Shown here piece by piece: positions 43,204 through 51,770 of a stretch of DNA of 64,000 nt (position 1 is the first letter of the stretch; each line of letters opens with the position of its first letter). The stretch spans positions 186,001 to 250,000 of the forward strand of contig JAJCXN010000009.1 of the NCBI GenBank assembly GCA_029263415.1, written 5' to 3'. The notes under the pieces were generated by a model. That model had not been told where the DNA came from. It ran no database searches and saw only the letters and a program-made list of their open reading frames with translations. The position numbers and the translations under genes are program-made. This stretch comes from Acidobacteriota bacterium. Its GTDB lineage: Bacteria > Acidobacteriota > Thermoanaerobaculia > Multivoradales > Multivoraceae.

Positions 43204-44208
43204 CTAAGGAGCCGCGTCGGTGAGCGCTTGTTCTAGTTCTGAAACGATGCTGCTGCGAGCAGGCGTGAGTGGCCCGTTGACGGAGCAGCCGGCAGCGTTG
43301 CGATGCCCACCTCCACCATGTCGGCGAGCGACGGCTTCCACGGATACGGGCCCTCGACTCCGCAGTGAAACTTTGTACTGGCCCGATCCGATCTCTCTAA
43401 ACAGAGCGGCGATCTCGACGCCCGCGATCGAGCGGGGAAAGTCAATCAACGACTCGCCGTCTTGTTGGCTGGCTTTAGTGCGTACGAGCATCTCTTTGTT
43501 GAGCACCACGGTTGCGACTTCGCCGGTTGGGTTCAACTCAAGTGTCCTTAAGACCTCGCCCAATAGTCGAACAGCGGGCTCCGGTCTACTCTCAAAAAGC
43601 CACTTGGAGACGCGTTCCGGTGATGCTCCCGCGGCGACCATTCCGGCCGCAGCTAGATGCGCATCAGTAGTCGTGTTGGAGAACCGAAAACCACCAGTGT
43701 CGGTTACTAGTCCCAGCAGTAGCGAATCGAGCGCAAGCTGATCCAGTTCGGCCGAAAGCGCCTGTGCGATCGCGAAGATCATCACGCTGACGGATGCAAC
43801 ATGCGGCAAGACCCAGTTGTGCGCGCCATAGTTGTCGTTGCCTAGGTGATGATCGACATTGATTTTGACTGAGCTGCCAAAAACGGGTTCGTGTCCAGAC
43901 CGTCCAATGGTGGGACACTCGACAAAGAACACCAGATCGAACGCTTCCGGGAAGCCAACGGGCGGCTCCTCGCCAACCAGGATCTCCAAGCCGTCAGTCC
44001 AGGGTGCATAAAGAGCGGGAGTCGGGTCACGATTCCAAATGACAACCTGTTTGCCAATAGAGAGCAAGGCGCGCGCTAGTCCAGACTCAGACCCAATCGC
44101 ATCTCCGTCGGGATTGGCATGGCTGGTGATCAAAACACGCTTCGCCTGCGCTAGGCACGAGACCAGTTCCGGTGGCGGCGTCAGCGAAGCTCCGACCTCA
44201 GCGCTCAT
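43204..44208 (-). CDS. nrnA: DHH/DHHA1 oligoribonuclease / pAp phosphatase (NrnA type)
   Basis: A 334-residue phosphoesterase that degrades very short RNA and converts 3'-phosphoadenosine 5'-phosphate to AMP. The DHH motifs are SHANPDGDAIGS near residue 33 and VDHHLGNDNYG near 117. FRFSNTTTDAH and the C-terminal GGGGHRNAAGC of the DHHA1 domain complete the fold. It starts inside the rbfA stop region (4-base overlap). In organisms without Orn it is the main nano-RNase. Its place between rbfA and truB is common in many phyla. Confidence 0.93.
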   Translation of the reverse strand: MSAEVGASLTPPPELVSCLAQAKRVLITSHANPDGDAIGSESGLARALLSIGKQVVIWNRDPTPALYAPWTDGLEILVGEEPPVGFPEAFDLVFFVECPTIGRSGHEPVFGSSVKINVDHHLGNDNYGAHNWVLPHVASVSVMIFAIAQALSAELDQLALDSLLLGLVTDTGGFRFSNTTTDAHLAAAGMVAAGASPERVSKWLFESRPEPAVRLLGEVLRTLELNPTGEVATVVLNKEMLVRTKASQQDGESLIDFPRSIAGVEIAALFREIGSGQYKVSLRSRGPVSVEAVARRHGGGGHRNAAGCSVNGPLTPARSSIVSELEQALTDAAP

Positions 44209-44639
44209 TCGAACTCACCTTCGTCTGCACGAAGACCTGCGGCAGAGGAATCTGCGGGGGGAACTGCCGGGGAATCTGCACGAGCATCTGTGGGAGCACT
44301 GACGCCAGTTTCGATCAAAAGGTTCTCGATGCGCTCGCTGTACTCAGCACCCCGATCCAACCGGAAACGCAACTCGGGGGTGTGACGTAACCGTAGTCGT
44401 TGGGCCAGATGATGCCGGAAGAAGCCGGCCGCGCGTGTGAGAGCCTCAAGGCACTCGTCACGATCGGCTTCAGGGTCGGAGAACGAAACCGCAACGTCAG
44501 CGACGCCGAGGTCCCTGCTGACCTTGACCGAGGTGACGGACGCCAGGCGCAAACGTGGATCGCGCGCCTCGGTGAGGAAAAGTCCGCTCAAACTAGATCG
44601 GATATTGTCTTCGACGCGCTCGAGGCGATGGTTCGACAT
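44205..44639 (-). CDS. rbfA: Ribosome-binding factor A
   Basis: A 144-residue 30S assembly factor of KH-like fold. It begins HRLERVEDNIRSSLSGLFL. The family segments DPRLRLASVTSVKVSRDLGV, LTRAAGFFRHHLAQRLRLRH and PELRFRLDRGAEYSERIENL are clear. The last 35 residues are an Ala/Ser/Asp-rich tail with no match. It follows the DUF503 gene by 51 bp and overlaps nrnA, as expected for the operon. Confidence 0.94.
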   Translation of the reverse strand: MSNHRLERVEDNIRSSLSGLFLTEARDPRLRLASVTSVKVSRDLGVADVAVSFSDPEADRDECLEALTRAAGFFRHHLAQRLRLRHTPELRFRLDRGAEYSERIENLLIETGVSAPTDARADSPAVPPADSSAAGLRADEGEFE

Positions 44640-44690
44640 GGGGTGCTATCCGGGTTCAATACTGGGTGGGAAGTGTGGCGCAAGGCGCGC

Positions 44691-44975
44691 TCAAACGAGG
44701 TCGACAATTTCAGCATTCCAACCGCTGATCATTGCCGTTGGATCCGACTCCAGGTGTCTACGCAACTCCTCAGCAAATGAGGACTCCTGCGCGAGCACGA
44801 TGGCAAAGGTCACCTCTGCGCGTTGGTGCAGGTCGTGGAGTCCAGTTTCTGCGACGGAAACGCGCAAGCGCTGATGTGATCTCTCAATCAGACTCTTGAT
44901 GACACGGCGCTTGTCCTTGAGCGAACGTGCTCCGGGAATGTGCACTTCGGCGACGATGATCTCAACGCTGGGCAT
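44691..44975 (-). CDS. DUF503 family protein (YlxP-like)
   Basis: A 94-residue protein, full length for DUF503. The signature is ARSLKDKRRVIKSLIERSHQ, then RVSVAETGLHDLHQRAEVTF and an acidic-hydrophobic end. The family is short, monodomain and usually found between infB and rbfA, as here. Its role is uncertain, although the location implies ribosome assembly or translation. It starts 22 bases after the infB stop. Confidence 0.9.
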   Translation of the reverse strand: MPSVEIIVAEVHIPGARSLKDKRRVIKSLIERSHQRLRVSVAETGLHDLHQRAEVTFAIVLAQESSFAEELRRHLESDPTAMISGWNAEIVDLV

Positions 44976-44997
44976 CAGTTCAGTTCGGTATTTGCGA

Positions 44998-47388
44998 CTA
45001 GAGCGTTGCGGCCACAGCCTCCTGCGTGAAGGCCTCGACTACGTCGCCCGGTTTGATGTCTTGAAAACGCTCAAGGCCGAGACCGCAGTCGAATCCAGAA
45101 CGGACTTCGGAGACATCGTCCTTGAAGCGTCGCAGCGATGCCAAGGTGCCTTCGTAGACCACTACGTTGTCGCGGAGTAGACGAACGCCAGCGTTGCGCT
45201 TGATCTGGCCCTCGGTAACGTGGCAACCAGCGACCGTGCCGATCTTCGGAACCTTGAAGGTCTCGCGGATTTCCGCGCGCCCCAACTCAACCTCACGGTA
45301 TGTGGGTTCGAGTAGGCCGGTCATTGCGAGCTTGATGTCGTCGGTCAGTTCGTAGATCACCGTGTATGCCCTGATCTCGACTTCTTCCTGGCGCGCGAGG
45401 TCCGCAGCATTGCGCTCTGGACGCACGTTGAAGCCGACAACGATCGCGTTGGAAGCGGATGCAAGCAGCACGTCGTTGGTTGAGATGGCACCCGCGCCTG
45501 CGCCAATGACGTTGAGTTTGACCTTGTCAGTGGAGAGTTTGCGCAGGGTCTCTCGTAGCACTTCGACCGAACCTTGAACATCGGCCTTGACGATGATCGG
45601 CAGCTCCTTGACCTCGCCTGCCTCAACTTGGCTGAACAGGTTTTCTAAGGACATCCGTCCCGCCGAGGGCGCGAGTTGCTGTTGATGCATCTCGTGACGC
45701 CGCATGTCGGCAATGTCGCGAGCCATCTTCTCTCGCTCAACAACTTGCAGTGCGTCGCCTGCGCCCGGAAGGTCGTTGAATCCGGACACCTCAACGGGGG
45801 TCGCAGGCCCAACTTGCTTCACTCGCTCACCCTTGTCATTCGTCATATAGCGAACACGGCCCCAAGCCGGACCGGCGACGTAGGCGTCGCCGACACTTAG
45901 GGTTCCGTTCTGCACCAACACAGTGGCGAGTGTGCCTCGACCCTGCTCCTTCCGCGCCTCGATCACCACGCCTTGGGCGGGGAGGGTCGGATCGCAGCGG
46001 AGCTCAAGAATTTCCGCCGTCAGCATAACGATTTCGAGTAGATCGTCGATGCCTTCGCCTTTGAGTGCTGAGATCGGAACGGAACTCACGTCACCACCCC
46101 AGTCTTCGACCAAGAGCTCGTGATCTGCAAGTTCCTTCTTAACGCGATCCTGATTGGCGTTGGGGCGATCGATCTTGTTGATGGCAACGATGATCGGGAC
46201 ACCGGCGGCCTTGGCATGCTGGATCGCCTCAATGGTTTGGGGCATCACACCATCATCAGCTGCGACCACCAGGATCACGATGTCGGTGACTCGAGCGCCC
46301 CGTGCACGCAGCTGAGTGAAAGCCTCGTGTCCGGGCGTATCGAGAAAGACGACGCGCTGCTCTTCAGTCACATCCACCGAGTAAGCGGCGATGTGCTGAG
46401 TGATTCCACCGTGCTCTGCGTCGGTCAACTTGGACGAACGGATGGCGTCGAGCAGCGAGGTCTTACCATGATCGACATGGCCCATGACGGTGACCACTGG
46501 CGACCGCAATTGACTGCCGGTGGTCTTTACTTTGTCTTGCTCGTTCTGGAGTTGGATCTCTTCTTCGAAACTCACCAGCATGACGTTGTGGTCCAGGCTT
46601 TCGGCGATGGACTTAGCAAGTTCGGGATCCAACACGTGATTGACGCTAGCCATGATGCCTCGTCCGATCATGTGCTTCATGAGATCCTTCGACAGCATGC
46701 CGAGTTTCTCAGCAAGGTCGCGCACCTTGATGCCCTCGGAGATCGTGATGGTCTCCTCCGTGCGTCCGGCGAGTTCGTCTGTACGCTGCTTACGTCGCTC
46801 AGAGCGACTTTGCTTGGGGCCCTCTTCTTCTTCGACGGCCTCTTCTGCTGGTGCTGCTTCGGCCTCCGGCTTAACCGGGGCGTCAGCCGCAACCTCAGCC
46901 GCGACCTCGATGGTTGGCTCGACGGCTGTTGCCTCTTCCTTGGACTCAGCTGCGACCTCAGCCTCGGTTGCCGCTAGCCCGGCGGTCTGAGCCTCTTGCT
47001 CCACCATTGCGGCTGCGGCGACTTCCTCGGGCGTCGCCTTCTTCTCGCGCCGGCGACCCGGAATCGTTTTGATCTTGGGGTCGCCCTTTTGCACAACGGT
47101 GCGACGCCGGTTCGGGCGCATCGGCGGGGGAGCGGGGCGGCGCTGCGGGGGTGGCGCTCGGCGAGGCGTCGGCGGCGCGGTCTGCTGCGCTTCCTTGTCT
47201 CGCATGATGACGTCACGCGCCGGCGCTTGGGGGAGATTCTTCCCCTTGAGAACCGCCTGGATCGCGTCGGTGTCGATCATCGCGTCCTCTCCTTCGACTC
47301 GAATGCCGATGGATTGGAACTTGAAGGCGAGGTCCTGCTCGGGGACGCCCATCTTGGTTGCTAGATCTTTAAGTCGAATCTTTCCCAT
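44998..47388 (-). CDS. infB: Translation initiation factor IF-2
   Basis: A 796-residue GTPase that places initiator tRNA on the 30S subunit. It has the IF2N domain ([20 protein letters not shown]). A long disordered region of Ala, Glu and Pro (about 70-215) follows, then the second IF2N-like segment ([20 protein letters not shown]). The G domain has GHVDHGKT near 302, DTPGHEAF and NKID. The C-terminal domains II-IV end in [17 protein letters not shown]. It is the usual length for the long IF2 forms. It lies after nusA with a 114-bp spacer, the normal order. Confidence 0.97.
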   Translation of the reverse strand: MGKIRLKDLATKMGVPEQDLAFKFQSIGIRVEGEDAMIDTDAIQAVLKGKNLPQAPARDVIMRDKEAQQTAPPTPRRAPPPQRRPAPPPMRPNRRRTVVQKGDPKIKTIPGRRREKKATPEEVAAAAMVEQEAQTAGLAATEAEVAAESKEEATAVEPTIEVAAEVAADAPVKPEAEAAPAEEAVEEEEGPKQSRSERRKQRTDELAGRTEETITISEGIKVRDLAEKLGMLSKDLMKHMIGRGIMASVNHVLDPELAKSIAESLDHNVMLVSFEEEIQLQNEQDKVKTTGSQLRSPVVTVMGHVDHGKTSLLDAIRSSKLTDAEHGGITQHIAAYSVDVTEEQRVVFLDTPGHEAFTQLRARGARVTDIVILVVAADDGVMPQTIEAIQHAKAAGVPIIVAINKIDRPNANQDRVKKELADHELLVEDWGGDVSSVPISALKGEGIDDLLEIVMLTAEILELRCDPTLPAQGVVIEARKEQGRGTLATVLVQNGTLSVGDAYVAGPAWGRVRYMTNDKGERVKQVGPATPVEVSGFNDLPGAGDALQVVEREKMARDIADMRRHEMHQQQLAPSAGRMSLENLFSQVEAGEVKELPIIVKADVQGSVEVLRETLRKLSTDKVKLNVIGAGAGAISTNDVLLASASNAIVVGFNVRPERNAADLARQEEVEIRAYTVIYELTDDIKLAMTGLLEPTYREVELGRAEIRETFKVPKIGTVAGCHVTEGQIKRNAGVRLLRDNVVVYEGTLASLRRFKDDVSEVRSGFDCGLGLERFQDIKPGDVVEAFTQEAVAATL

Positions 47389-47502
47389 GAACTGCTCTCT
47401 TCGCCTCTACGGCGATCGCCGGGTGGTGTCTGCTTGCTTGAATCGGACGGTCAACGGGTTGAGCCCGCTTTTGCTTGGCCGGTCGTCGGTACTGGCCTGG
47501 AA

Positions 47503-48999
47503 CTACTCTTCTTCCTCCGAAGCGTCCGTTGCAGTCTCGTTGGCCACTTCGTCAACCGCGGCCAAGAGTGCATCAAGCCCGCTTGCAGCATCAGTGGATG
47601 CCGGGCTCGCTGCTTCGTCGCCTCCAGCAGCGGACTCGGACCCATCGTCGTCTGCGAACGCTTTGGACAAGGCAGCGAGGAAATCATCACCACCGCCTTC
47701 GTCACCGTCGGCCTCATCTTCCTCGGTGTGGCTGGCGGCCCAAGTCTTGAGCGCCTCCGCATCGATGCCCTCGACCGCACTGAGTGCGTCTTCGTCAGCG
47801 GCCGCGATGTCCTCGACGGTGCTGAAGCCCGCTTCCTCAAGCCGCACCTTGGCCTCATCATCAACGCCAGGAGCCTCGGACAAGTCAACGTCTTCGCCAA
47901 CATCGATGTCCAGCATCTTCGCCAATGCGTCCGCGACTTCGTCTTTGACGTCGGTTTCGCTCTTGATGTCGATGCGCGAGCCGATCAATTCAGAGGCCAA
48001 ACGCACGTTCTGCCCGCGCTTGCCAATAGCAAGGGATAGCTGCTCGTCTTCGACGATCACGTCGAGGTGTGCGCCATCATCCGTGTGGGTGACCGATACT
48101 CGAGTGATCTTCGCGGGCGCTAGTGCGCTTTGGGCAAACGTCACCAAGTCGTCACTGTGCTCAATGATGTCGATCTTCTCTCCGCGCAGCTCGCGAATGA
48201 TCGACTGGACTCGAGAGCCCTTCATGCCGACGCAAGCGCCAACCGGATCAACATCACGTTCGCGAGACATCACTGCGATCTTGGCTCTCTCGCCGGGAGC
48301 GCGCACTGCGGTCTTGACGATGACTGTGCCGTCATAGATCTCCGGCACTTCCATTTCGAACAGCTTGACCAGTAATCGTGGATCTGTGCGCGAGAGCACG
48401 ATCTGCTGTCCCTTAGGCTGAGTGTGCACGTCCACGACCACGGCGCGGATACGCTCGCCTTGGCTGTAACGTTCGTGCCGGGACTGCTCGCGCTTGGGCA
48501 CGACGGCCTCGGTCTGGCCCAGGTCAATGATGATGTCGCCGCGCTCGAAGCGTCGCACCGTGCCATTGACGATGTCACCAACCCGGTCGTGATACTCGTC
48601 AAAGATCTTCTCGCGCTCGGCCTCGCGGACGCGCTGATAGAGCACCTGTTTCGCTGATTGAGCGGCGATGCGACCTAGGCCTTCGGTCGATAGGGGAGTC
48701 AGAATCTCGTCACCGATCTCTGCATCGGGTTTGATTTCTCGCGCTTCGTCCAGGTCCCACTCAGCATAGGGATCCTCGAGCTCTTCAACCACGGTGCGAA
48801 CGATGCAGGCCGTGAACTTGCCGGTCTCTCGGTCGAGTTGGGCACGGACCGGCTCCTTGATCTTGTGCTGCTTCTTTGCAGCGGACGCGACAGCGTCCTC
48901 AAGGGCGCTGATCCAGCGATCGAGATCGATCTCTTTCTCGTGTGCGACCTGCTTGAGCACGTCGTTGATGTTGATCTCGGGTGTCTTTGCTTGCGCCAT
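47503..48999 (-). CDS. nusA: Transcription termination/antitermination factor NusA
   Basis: A 498-residue RNA-polymerase-binding protein. The N-terminal domain starts near residue 10. The S1 domain includes DRVGDIVNGTVRRFERGDII, and KH1/KH2 include VGACVGMKGSRVQSIIRELR and AIGKRGQNVRLASELIG. The C-terminal part holds a helix-hairpin-helix repeat (APGVDDEAKVRLEEAGFSTV and EDALSAVEGIDAEALKT). It ends in a strongly acidic tail of about 70 residues. The tail is compositionally extreme, as in several non-model phyla. It follows rimP by 71 bp. Confidence 0.97.
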   Translation of the reverse strand: MAQAKTPEININDVLKQVAHEKEIDLDRWISALEDAVASAAKKQHKIKEPVRAQLDRETGKFTACIVRTVVEELEDPYAEWDLDEAREIKPDAEIGDEILTPLSTEGLGRIAAQSAKQVLYQRVREAEREKIFDEYHDRVGDIVNGTVRRFERGDIIIDLGQTEAVVPKREQSRHERYSQGERIRAVVVDVHTQPKGQQIVLSRTDPRLLVKLFEMEVPEIYDGTVIVKTAVRAPGERAKIAVMSRERDVDPVGACVGMKGSRVQSIIRELRGEKIDIIEHSDDLVTFAQSALAPAKITRVSVTHTDDGAHLDVIVEDEQLSLAIGKRGQNVRLASELIGSRIDIKSETDVKDEVADALAKMLDIDVGEDVDLSEAPGVDDEAKVRLEEAGFSTVEDIAAADEDALSAVEGIDAEALKTWAASHTEEDEADGDEGGGDDFLAALSKAFADDDGSESAAGGDEAASPASTDAASGLDALLAAVDEVANETATDASEEEE

Positions 49000-49070
49000 T
49001 GGCTGATTCCCTACCCTGAATATCCCTCGAGCTCTGGAAGTAAGCGCCAGAGGGTATGTGGTGACGAGGC

Positions 49071-49715
49071 CTAGATGTCGATCTCTAGCCTTGTGGTTTG
49101 TATGTCGCGGACGTTGAGCTGAACCGCTGTTTCGCTGCCGTCCTGAAGAACTTCAATTCGGGCGCTCTCGGGATCGAAATCGGTCAGGGTGCCGCGAACG
49201 GTCACCTTGTGCCCGTTGTTGCGATGCACAACTTTGACCTTGCTTCCAAGGAAGGTCTCAAAGTCACTGAGTTGGTAGAACTCGCGGTCGAGTCCGGGAG
49301 AACTGACCTCAAGCACATAGCGACCGCGACCATAGTCGAGACCGTCTAGCAGCGCGCCAGACTGTCTTGAGATCGCGCTGCAGTGATCTAAGGTGACCCC
49401 TTCAACATGATCGATCACCAGCTGCAAAGCGTTACCGTGGCGACCAACGTGAAGAAGCTCGCAGCCTTCGTCTCGAGCGACCGCCAACAGTTCGTCAAAG
49501 ATCTTCGGTTCAACGGCTCTTGCTGGCCCAACACTTGCTGTCCCGACACTTGCTGTCTCGACACTTGCTGTCTCGACACTGATCGATTCTCCGCGGGCGG
49601 CCCCGCCAACCACTGGAACCGTTGACGCCACGTCTTCACCAATCCGATCGGTGTCGATCGGTGCTGCGGATGGGTCAGTGTGATTGGAGTCAGTGTGAGA
49701 GGTATCGGTGTGCAT
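49071..49715 (-). CDS. rimP: Ribosome maturation factor RimP with a repeat-rich N-terminal extension
   Basis: A 214-residue protein from the ATG at 49715. The earlier ATG at 49760 is also possible. RimP (usually about 150 residues) acts in 30S assembly. The conserved core is residues about 65-214: LLAVARDEGCELLHVGRHG, the GLDYGRGRYVLEVSSPGLDR motif (RimP signature near 135), FLGSKVKVVH and QLNVRDIQTTRLEIDI. The first 60 residues are low complexity. They include Thr/Asp runs and a VETAS repeat coded by the 15-bp DNA repeats at 49531-49580. This gene begins the rimP-to-pnp operon. Confidence 0.92.
   Translation of the reverse strand: MHTDTSHTDSNHTDPSAAPIDTDRIGEDVASTVPVVGGAARGESISVETASVETASVGTASVGPARAVEPKIFDELLAVARDEGCELLHVGRHGNALQLVIDHVEGVTLDHCSAISRQSGALLDGLDYGRGRYVLEVSSPGLDREFYQLSDFETFLGSKVKVVHRNNGHKVTVRGTLTDFDPESARIEVLQDGSETAVQLNVRDIQTTRLEIDI
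49531..49580 (-). repeat. Three in-frame tandem 15-bp repeats inside rimP
   Basis: ACACTTGCTGTCTCG repeats three times (49531-49575) with a partial fourth. Read on the gene's strand they encode a repeated five-residue Ser/Val/Thr/Ala unit in the nonconserved N-terminal extension. Confidence 0.85.
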
Positions 49716-50272
49716 AGAGTAGAAACTGTTCGTGGGACAGAGAGATTCCAATAGGCGCAAGACAATCCCGTCCCGTCGAGGACCCCGGAGAAGAGAGGGG
49801 CGTTCGCAAGCATGGCTCGATGCTTGCGACGACGGCCGATTCGCTACACCGGGTTGACAACCTCAAGGTCTCGAACAACCGGTCGTGGTGTGCAACGCTC
49901 CTCTGAGCCGTTGCGTGAATCGGGCGAGAAACTCGCGGGTTTGGGAAAGCTCGGAAGCCCGAAAGACCCAAACCTAAAAGAGAGCGGGTAGAACCCCGCG
50001 CCCTCGAGCCGACTGCCCACCGACGGACTGAAGCCTCGCAACCGAGGTGTCGATGGTCAGACGGAATTAAGTCTATAGCGGCATGGCGGGGCGGAGCAAG
50101 TCTCTTGCAGCGCGCTTGCGTCAATCCGGAACCCAACCCCCGACATCGACAGTATCCCGCAGGAGGGAATTCATGAGCTCGACGAGTCCGTTAACCTAAG
50201 CCAGCGGGACAGCGCGACGCCGAGGTGGCTCACTCCGCTGGACCCACTCTAAAACCTACCGCGAGTTATGTC
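49716..50272. other. Gene-free divergent region between rimP and htrA, rich in hairpins
   Basis: About 557 bases. On the minus strand it would form the leader of the rimP operon. Clear inverted repeats are GCGAG-AAA-CTCGC (49924-49936), GGTTTGGG/CCCAAACC (49938-49974), and GCGGG/CCCGC (49984-49999). In E. coli the same position holds the initiator tRNA gene metY, but here I find no cloverleaf. A weak minus-strand promoter is proposed at 50072-50099. The htrA side shows no recognisable control site. Confidence 0.55.
50072..50099 (-). promoter_or_regulatory. Weak candidate promoter for the rimP-nusA operon
   Basis: On the minus strand TTGCTC (50099-50094) and TATAGA (50077-50072) are 16 bases apart. 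The -10 hexamer is reasonable and the -35 only half matched. Tentative. Confidence 0.3.
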
Positions 50273-51769
50273 ATGAAGTCGTCCCAGTTCAATGTTGCCG
50301 CAACCTGTGCGCTCCTCTTCGGCGCAGTGGTGTTTGGGATGGTGCTCGCAGGGGCGCTGGACTTGACCCCGGAGACCTTCGGAGCTGCTCTTCTGGAGCA
50401 GGAGGAGGCCCAACAACGCTTTGCAGACCCCGTTGCGGCCTCTGCGAACGCTCAGATTCAGAGTTTCGCCGACCTTGCAGAAGCCGTTTTGCCGGCCGTA
50501 GTTACCGTGCATGCGACCACTATCGAGTCGATAGGCGAGGATCGCGGTGGTGACTTCTTTCGCTTCATGCCTGGTCGCGAAGGGCGTGCGCCGCGAGAAC
50601 GCAGCTCGCGCGGTGTGGGCTCTGGTTTTTTGATCTCACCTGACGGGTGGCTGGTCACCAATCATCATGTGATCGATGGAGCCACCTCGGTCGAAGTAAC
50701 GATCGGCGAGGAGGGTGTCAAGGCAGAAGTGAAGGGTTTTGATCAAACGACCGATCTGGCCGTCCTCAAGATTGAGGGTGACGGATACCCGTTCTTGGAG
50801 TTGGGCGATAGTGAACGGCTGCGAGTTGGCGATTGGGTAATGGCGGTCGGCAGCCCACTCGGAATCGGATCCTCGGTGACTGTAGGTGTCGTCAGCGCAA
50901 AGGGGCGGATCCTCGGTATTACGGGAGATCAGGCATTCGACGACTTTATTCAGACCGACGCTGCGATCAATCGTGGAAACTCCGGGGGCCCTCTACTGAA
51001 CACGCGTGGCCAGGTTGTAGGTGTGGCCACCGCCATGAACTACGCGGCCGAGAACATCGGATTCGCTGTGTCCTCCAAGATTCTGATGGAGGTGGTACCC
51101 CAGCTGCGAGGACGCGGCCGGGTGGCGCGCGGCTATCTCGGTGTTGCTATCAGGGATCTAGATGAAGATCTCGTGGCTAGCCTGCGTGGCGTTGAATCAA
51201 CCAATGGAGCTCTGATCACCAGCGTCGAAGCGGCCCCGGCCAGAACTGGAGGTCTCAAGGAACTGGACGTGGTGGTCACCGTGGACGGCCGTTCGATCGC
51301 TGACGTTGCGGAGCTGATTTCGCGAGTATCCCGTCGTCAGCCAGGTGAGAGTGTCGAGCTGGGGATTGTGCGTCGGGGCAAGGACCTGGCCAAGACCATC
51401 GTGCTGGGGGATCGCCAACAGAACCTGGTACCGACCCCGATTGAGCTGATTCAAGAGCCGCAAGAAGGCAACGTTGACTGGCTAGATACTGACGTTCGAG
51501 AGCTGGATCGTGAGCTGCGTGACGAGATGCGCCTCGAGCAGAAAATTGACGGCGTCGTGCTGCAACGGATCGGCGCAAGCAGTCTCCTCACCGAAAAGGG
51601 GTTGCGCCCCTACGACATCGTTCGTGAAGTCAATGGTGTCGCGGTCAAGTCCGTGTCTGCTTTTGAACGGGCGATTGCCGCAGTGGAATCAGGGGATCGC
51701 TTGGTGCTCTTTATCCATAGCCCAACGCGGGGTGGCTTCCAAGATCTTGTAGTGATCCGGGTGCCCTAG
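50273..51769 (+). CDS. HtrA/Do-type periplasmic serine protease
   Basis: A 498-residue DegP/DegS-type protease. The ATG at 50273 opens a hydrophobic anchor or signal (FNVAATCALLFGAVVFGMVL). The trypsin-like domain has its full triad: H132 (TNHHVIDG), D161 (TTDLAVLKIEG) and S237 (RGNSGGPLLN). Two PDZ domains follow, around 290-380 and 400-490. An in-frame start at 50225 adds 16 residues. Role: envelope protein quality control in the periplasm. The gene is followed two bases later by a sigma-54 regulator, so both may be one transcript. Confidence 0.94.
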   Translation: MKSSQFNVAATCALLFGAVVFGMVLAGALDLTPETFGAALLEQEEAQQRFADPVAASANAQIQSFADLAEAVLPAVVTVHATTIESIGEDRGGDFFRFMPGREGRAPRERSSRGVGSGFLISPDGWLVTNHHVIDGATSVEVTIGEEGVKAEVKGFDQTTDLAVLKIEGDGYPFLELGDSERLRVGDWVMAVGSPLGIGSSVTVGVVSAKGRILGITGDQAFDDFIQTDAAINRGNSGGPLLNTRGQVVGVATAMNYAAENIGFAVSSKILMEVVPQLRGRGRVARGYLGVAIRDLDEDLVASLRGVESTNGALITSVEAAPARTGGLKELDVVVTVDGRSIADVAELISRVSRRQPGESVELGIVRRGKDLAKTIVLGDRQQNLVPTPIELIQEPQEGNVDWLDTDVRELDRELRDEMRLEQKIDGVVLQRIGASSLLTEKGLRPYDIVREVNGVAVKSVSAFERAIAAVESGDRLVLFIHSPTRGGFQDLVVIRVP

Positions 51770-51770
51770 A

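Noticed and set aside
46120-46977. A 285-codon plus-strand frame opposite infB
   Set aside because: No family motif, and it lies wholly within the well-conserved IF2 coding region on the other strand.
47069-48337. A 422-codon open frame on the plus strand opposite infB and nusA
   Set aside because: It is Ser/Ala-rich low complexity and antiparallel to two conserved genes whose frames are certain. It is a by-product of high GC codon use.
49976-50060. Possible initiator tRNA before rimP, as in E. coli metY
   Set aside because: The GCGGG/CCCGC stem is present, but no TTC-containing T loop, anticodon arm or matching acceptor stem could be assembled on either strand.
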